Positions 62,591 through 64,000 of a DNA stretch of 64,000 bases are shown in pieces (position 1 is the first letter of the stretch; each line of letters opens with the position of its first letter). The notes beneath the pieces were generated by a model that saw only the letters and a list, made by a program, of their open reading frames with translations, was not told the origin of the DNA and made no database searches. Origin of the DNA: Molossus alvarezi (lineage: Eukaryota > Chordata > Mammalia > Chiroptera > Molossidae); contig CM073885.1 in NCBI GenBank assembly GCA_037176705.1, positions 220,174,290 to 220,238,289 on the forward strand, read 5' to 3'. Position numbers and translations under genes: made by a program.

Positions 62591-62712
62591 CTGAAGTAGA
62601 ATAATGCTGGGGGGGCTTAAAGGATGGGGCAGATGGGAAGAAAAATTAGGAAGTAAAGTGGATTGGCCTTGTTAATCTTTCTTGAATCATTCTTTAAAAT
62701 CTATTGATTTAG

Positions 62713-62927
62713 CCCTTGGCCAGGTGGCTTAGTTGGTTGGAGCATCATCCCATACACCAAAGGGTTGTGGGTTTTATTCCCAGTCAGGCCACATACCTAG
62801 GCTGCAGGTTTAATCCCCTGTTGGGAAGCATATGGGAGGCAAGCAATGAAAGTTTTACTCTCACATCAAAATTTCTCTCTTTCTCCCTTCTTCTCTCTAG
62901 ACATATTCTTGGGTGAGGATTTTTTTT
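62713..62927 (+). mobile_element. VES SINE
   Basis: The head CCCTTGGCCAGGTGGCTTAG and a VES body are followed by a short tail. TCTATTGATTTAG (62700-62712 and 62931-62943) flanks it. The copy is more diverged than the others. Confidence 0.85.
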
Positions 62928-63067
62928 AAGTCTATTGATTTAGTCGTGCTCCTTTGCATCCTTTCCATGATAACTCGATGTGATTCCAAATAAAATATCT
63001 AAGTTATTTTTCATGTAAAATGTTAACTTTTTAAAAGTATACAAATGAATGATTTTTAGTAAATTTT

Positions 63068-63314
63068 CTTTTTTTTTATCCTCACTCGAGGACATTTTTG
63101 CATTTATCTTCAGATAGAGTAAGGTGTGGGGGGAGGAAGAGAAAGAGAGAGAGAAACATCGATGTGAGAGAGATATATGTGAGTGGTTGCCACCCACACA
63201 ACCCCAACTGGGGCCGGGGACAAACTGTAGCAGAGGTACGTGCCCTTAGTGGGAACCTGGGCCTCTCTGGTCTGCAGGCTGACACTCTAACCACTGAGCA
63301 AAACCAGCCAGGGC
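63068..63314 (-). mobile_element. VES SINE
   Basis: A reverse VES copy with a T-run at the low end and a tRNA-like head near 63260-63314. Target duplications GATTTTTAGTAAATTTT (63051-63067) and GATTTGTAGTAAATTTT (63315-63331) differ at one base. Confidence 0.92.
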
Positions 63315-63331
63315 GATTTGTAGTAAATTTT

Positions 63332-63720
63332 TAGAGTTGCACAACCATGACCATAATCCAGTTTTAGGACATTGCTATCACCTCATGTTCCCTCATGCCT
63401 GATTCCCATTCCTACCCCTAAACCTAGGCAACTACTGCTCGGCTGCTTGTCTCTATAGATTTTCCTTTTCTAAATATTTAAAATAAATGAAATCACAATG
63501 TGTTATCTTCTGTGTCTGGCTTCTTTCACTTAGCATAATGTTTCTGAGGTTCATCTATCTTGTAGCATGTTTCAATAGTTCATTCCTTTTTATCATTGAA
63601 TAGTATCCCATTTTATATATACCATATTTTGTTTATCTATTTACCAGTTGATGGACATTTGGGCTGTCCCCACATTTGTCTACTATCAACAATGCCTCTA
63701 CAAACATTTGTATACGCGTC
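63332..63720 (-). mobile_element. Antisense LINE-1 3' end
   Basis: Contains ttcattcctttttatcattg, ccagttgatggacatttggg and tggcttctttcacttagcat, the reverse of an L1M 3' UTR and ORF2 tail. It probably extends below the SINE at 63068. Confidence 0.8.
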
Positions 63721-63734
63721 TTTGGACAAACAAA

Positions 63735-64000
63735 GGCCTTGTTAATTTTGATTAGATGTAGGAGGTAGTGAGAAAAAATAGAAGGTCAAGGAATATGCCC
63801 ATATTTCAGGCTTGGACAACTGGATGGATGGTAATACAAGTCATGAAATAGGGAAGACCAGATGAGGAGCAGCTTTGATGGGGAAGATGACCTCAGTTTG
63901 GGGCAAGTGCCTATGAGACAGGAGTCGGTATGCCCAGCAGGCAGGTGGACGCATGGAAATTAGCTTCCTCAAAATGCCTGTCAAAGGTCCCTTTTTTGAG
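63735..64000 (-). mobile_element. Antisense L2 LINE, open at window edge
   Basis: Contains ttggacaactggatggatgg and gaaatagggaagaccagatg, which match the reverse of the L2 reverse-transcriptase region. Confidence 0.65.

Larger units (their letters stand above)
27766..64000 (-). other. SHROOM3: SHROOM3 upstream intron, at least 36 kb, open at window edge
   Basis: This is the intron preceding the 27.7 kb exon. Its upstream exon was not found, so the intron probably runs past the window. It contains the CpG-island promoter candidate at 48.3-48.9 kb and many repeats listed separately. Stretches in which I recognise nothing include 27766-29030, 29880-30830, 30920-32295, 33096-34600, 46000-48280, 48900-50390, 51280-53690 (very AT-rich), 55730-58060 and 60720-61990. 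The long size agrees with the known very large 5' introns of SHROOM3. Confidence 0.85.

Noticed and set aside
27766..64000. Search for the PDZ-coding exons of SHROOM3
   Set aside because: I scanned by eye for the reverse complement of the conserved PDZ-end coding sequence and found none. A translated search would be decisive.

Overview
The window looks like mammalian nuclear DNA from a bat (Chiroptera). About nineteen tRNA-derived SINEs of the VES type, a hallmark of bats, are scattered through it. They lie among LINE-1, L2 and MIR relics shared by mammals. The bat family cannot be fixed from this sequence alone.

One protein-coding gene is recognised, on the minus strand: SHROOM3, the actin- and Rho-kinase-binding regulator of apical constriction. 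Three internal coding exons were found by translation and by canonical splice sites. The large exon (360-3552) carries the central region and the first Shroom domain (ASD1). Two upstream exons of exactly 132 bp lie at 9906-10037 and 27634-27765. All three join in frame (phase 2 throughout). The PDZ-coding exons would lie beyond 64000, and the ASD2 exons before position 1. By human-like counting these are exons 5, 4 and 3.

The rest is intron. Intron 4 (3553-9905) and intron 3 (10038-27633) are mostly old repeats and SINEs. The intron upstream of the 27.7 kb exon fills the remaining 36 kb. Inside it a CpG island (about 48290-48900) carries a strong minus-strand splice donor, a GC box, a CCAAT box and an octamer. 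This is the most informative non-coding feature: it fits an internal promoter and first exon for a PDZ-less short SHROOM3. Splicing it to the next exon creates a stop codon in the SHROOM3 frame at the junction, so the first usable in-frame start is a Met-Met pair in the 9.9 kb exon.

Other points of note are a SPIN-like hAT transposon (29682-29870), a pogo/Tigger-type miniature element with intact terminal repeats (36715-36996), an L1 and a VES inserted one after the other at the same target (37869-39545), and a 12-bp in-frame duplication in the ASD1 coding region. No second gene, non-coding RNA gene, CRISPR array or novel multi-gene system could be supported.
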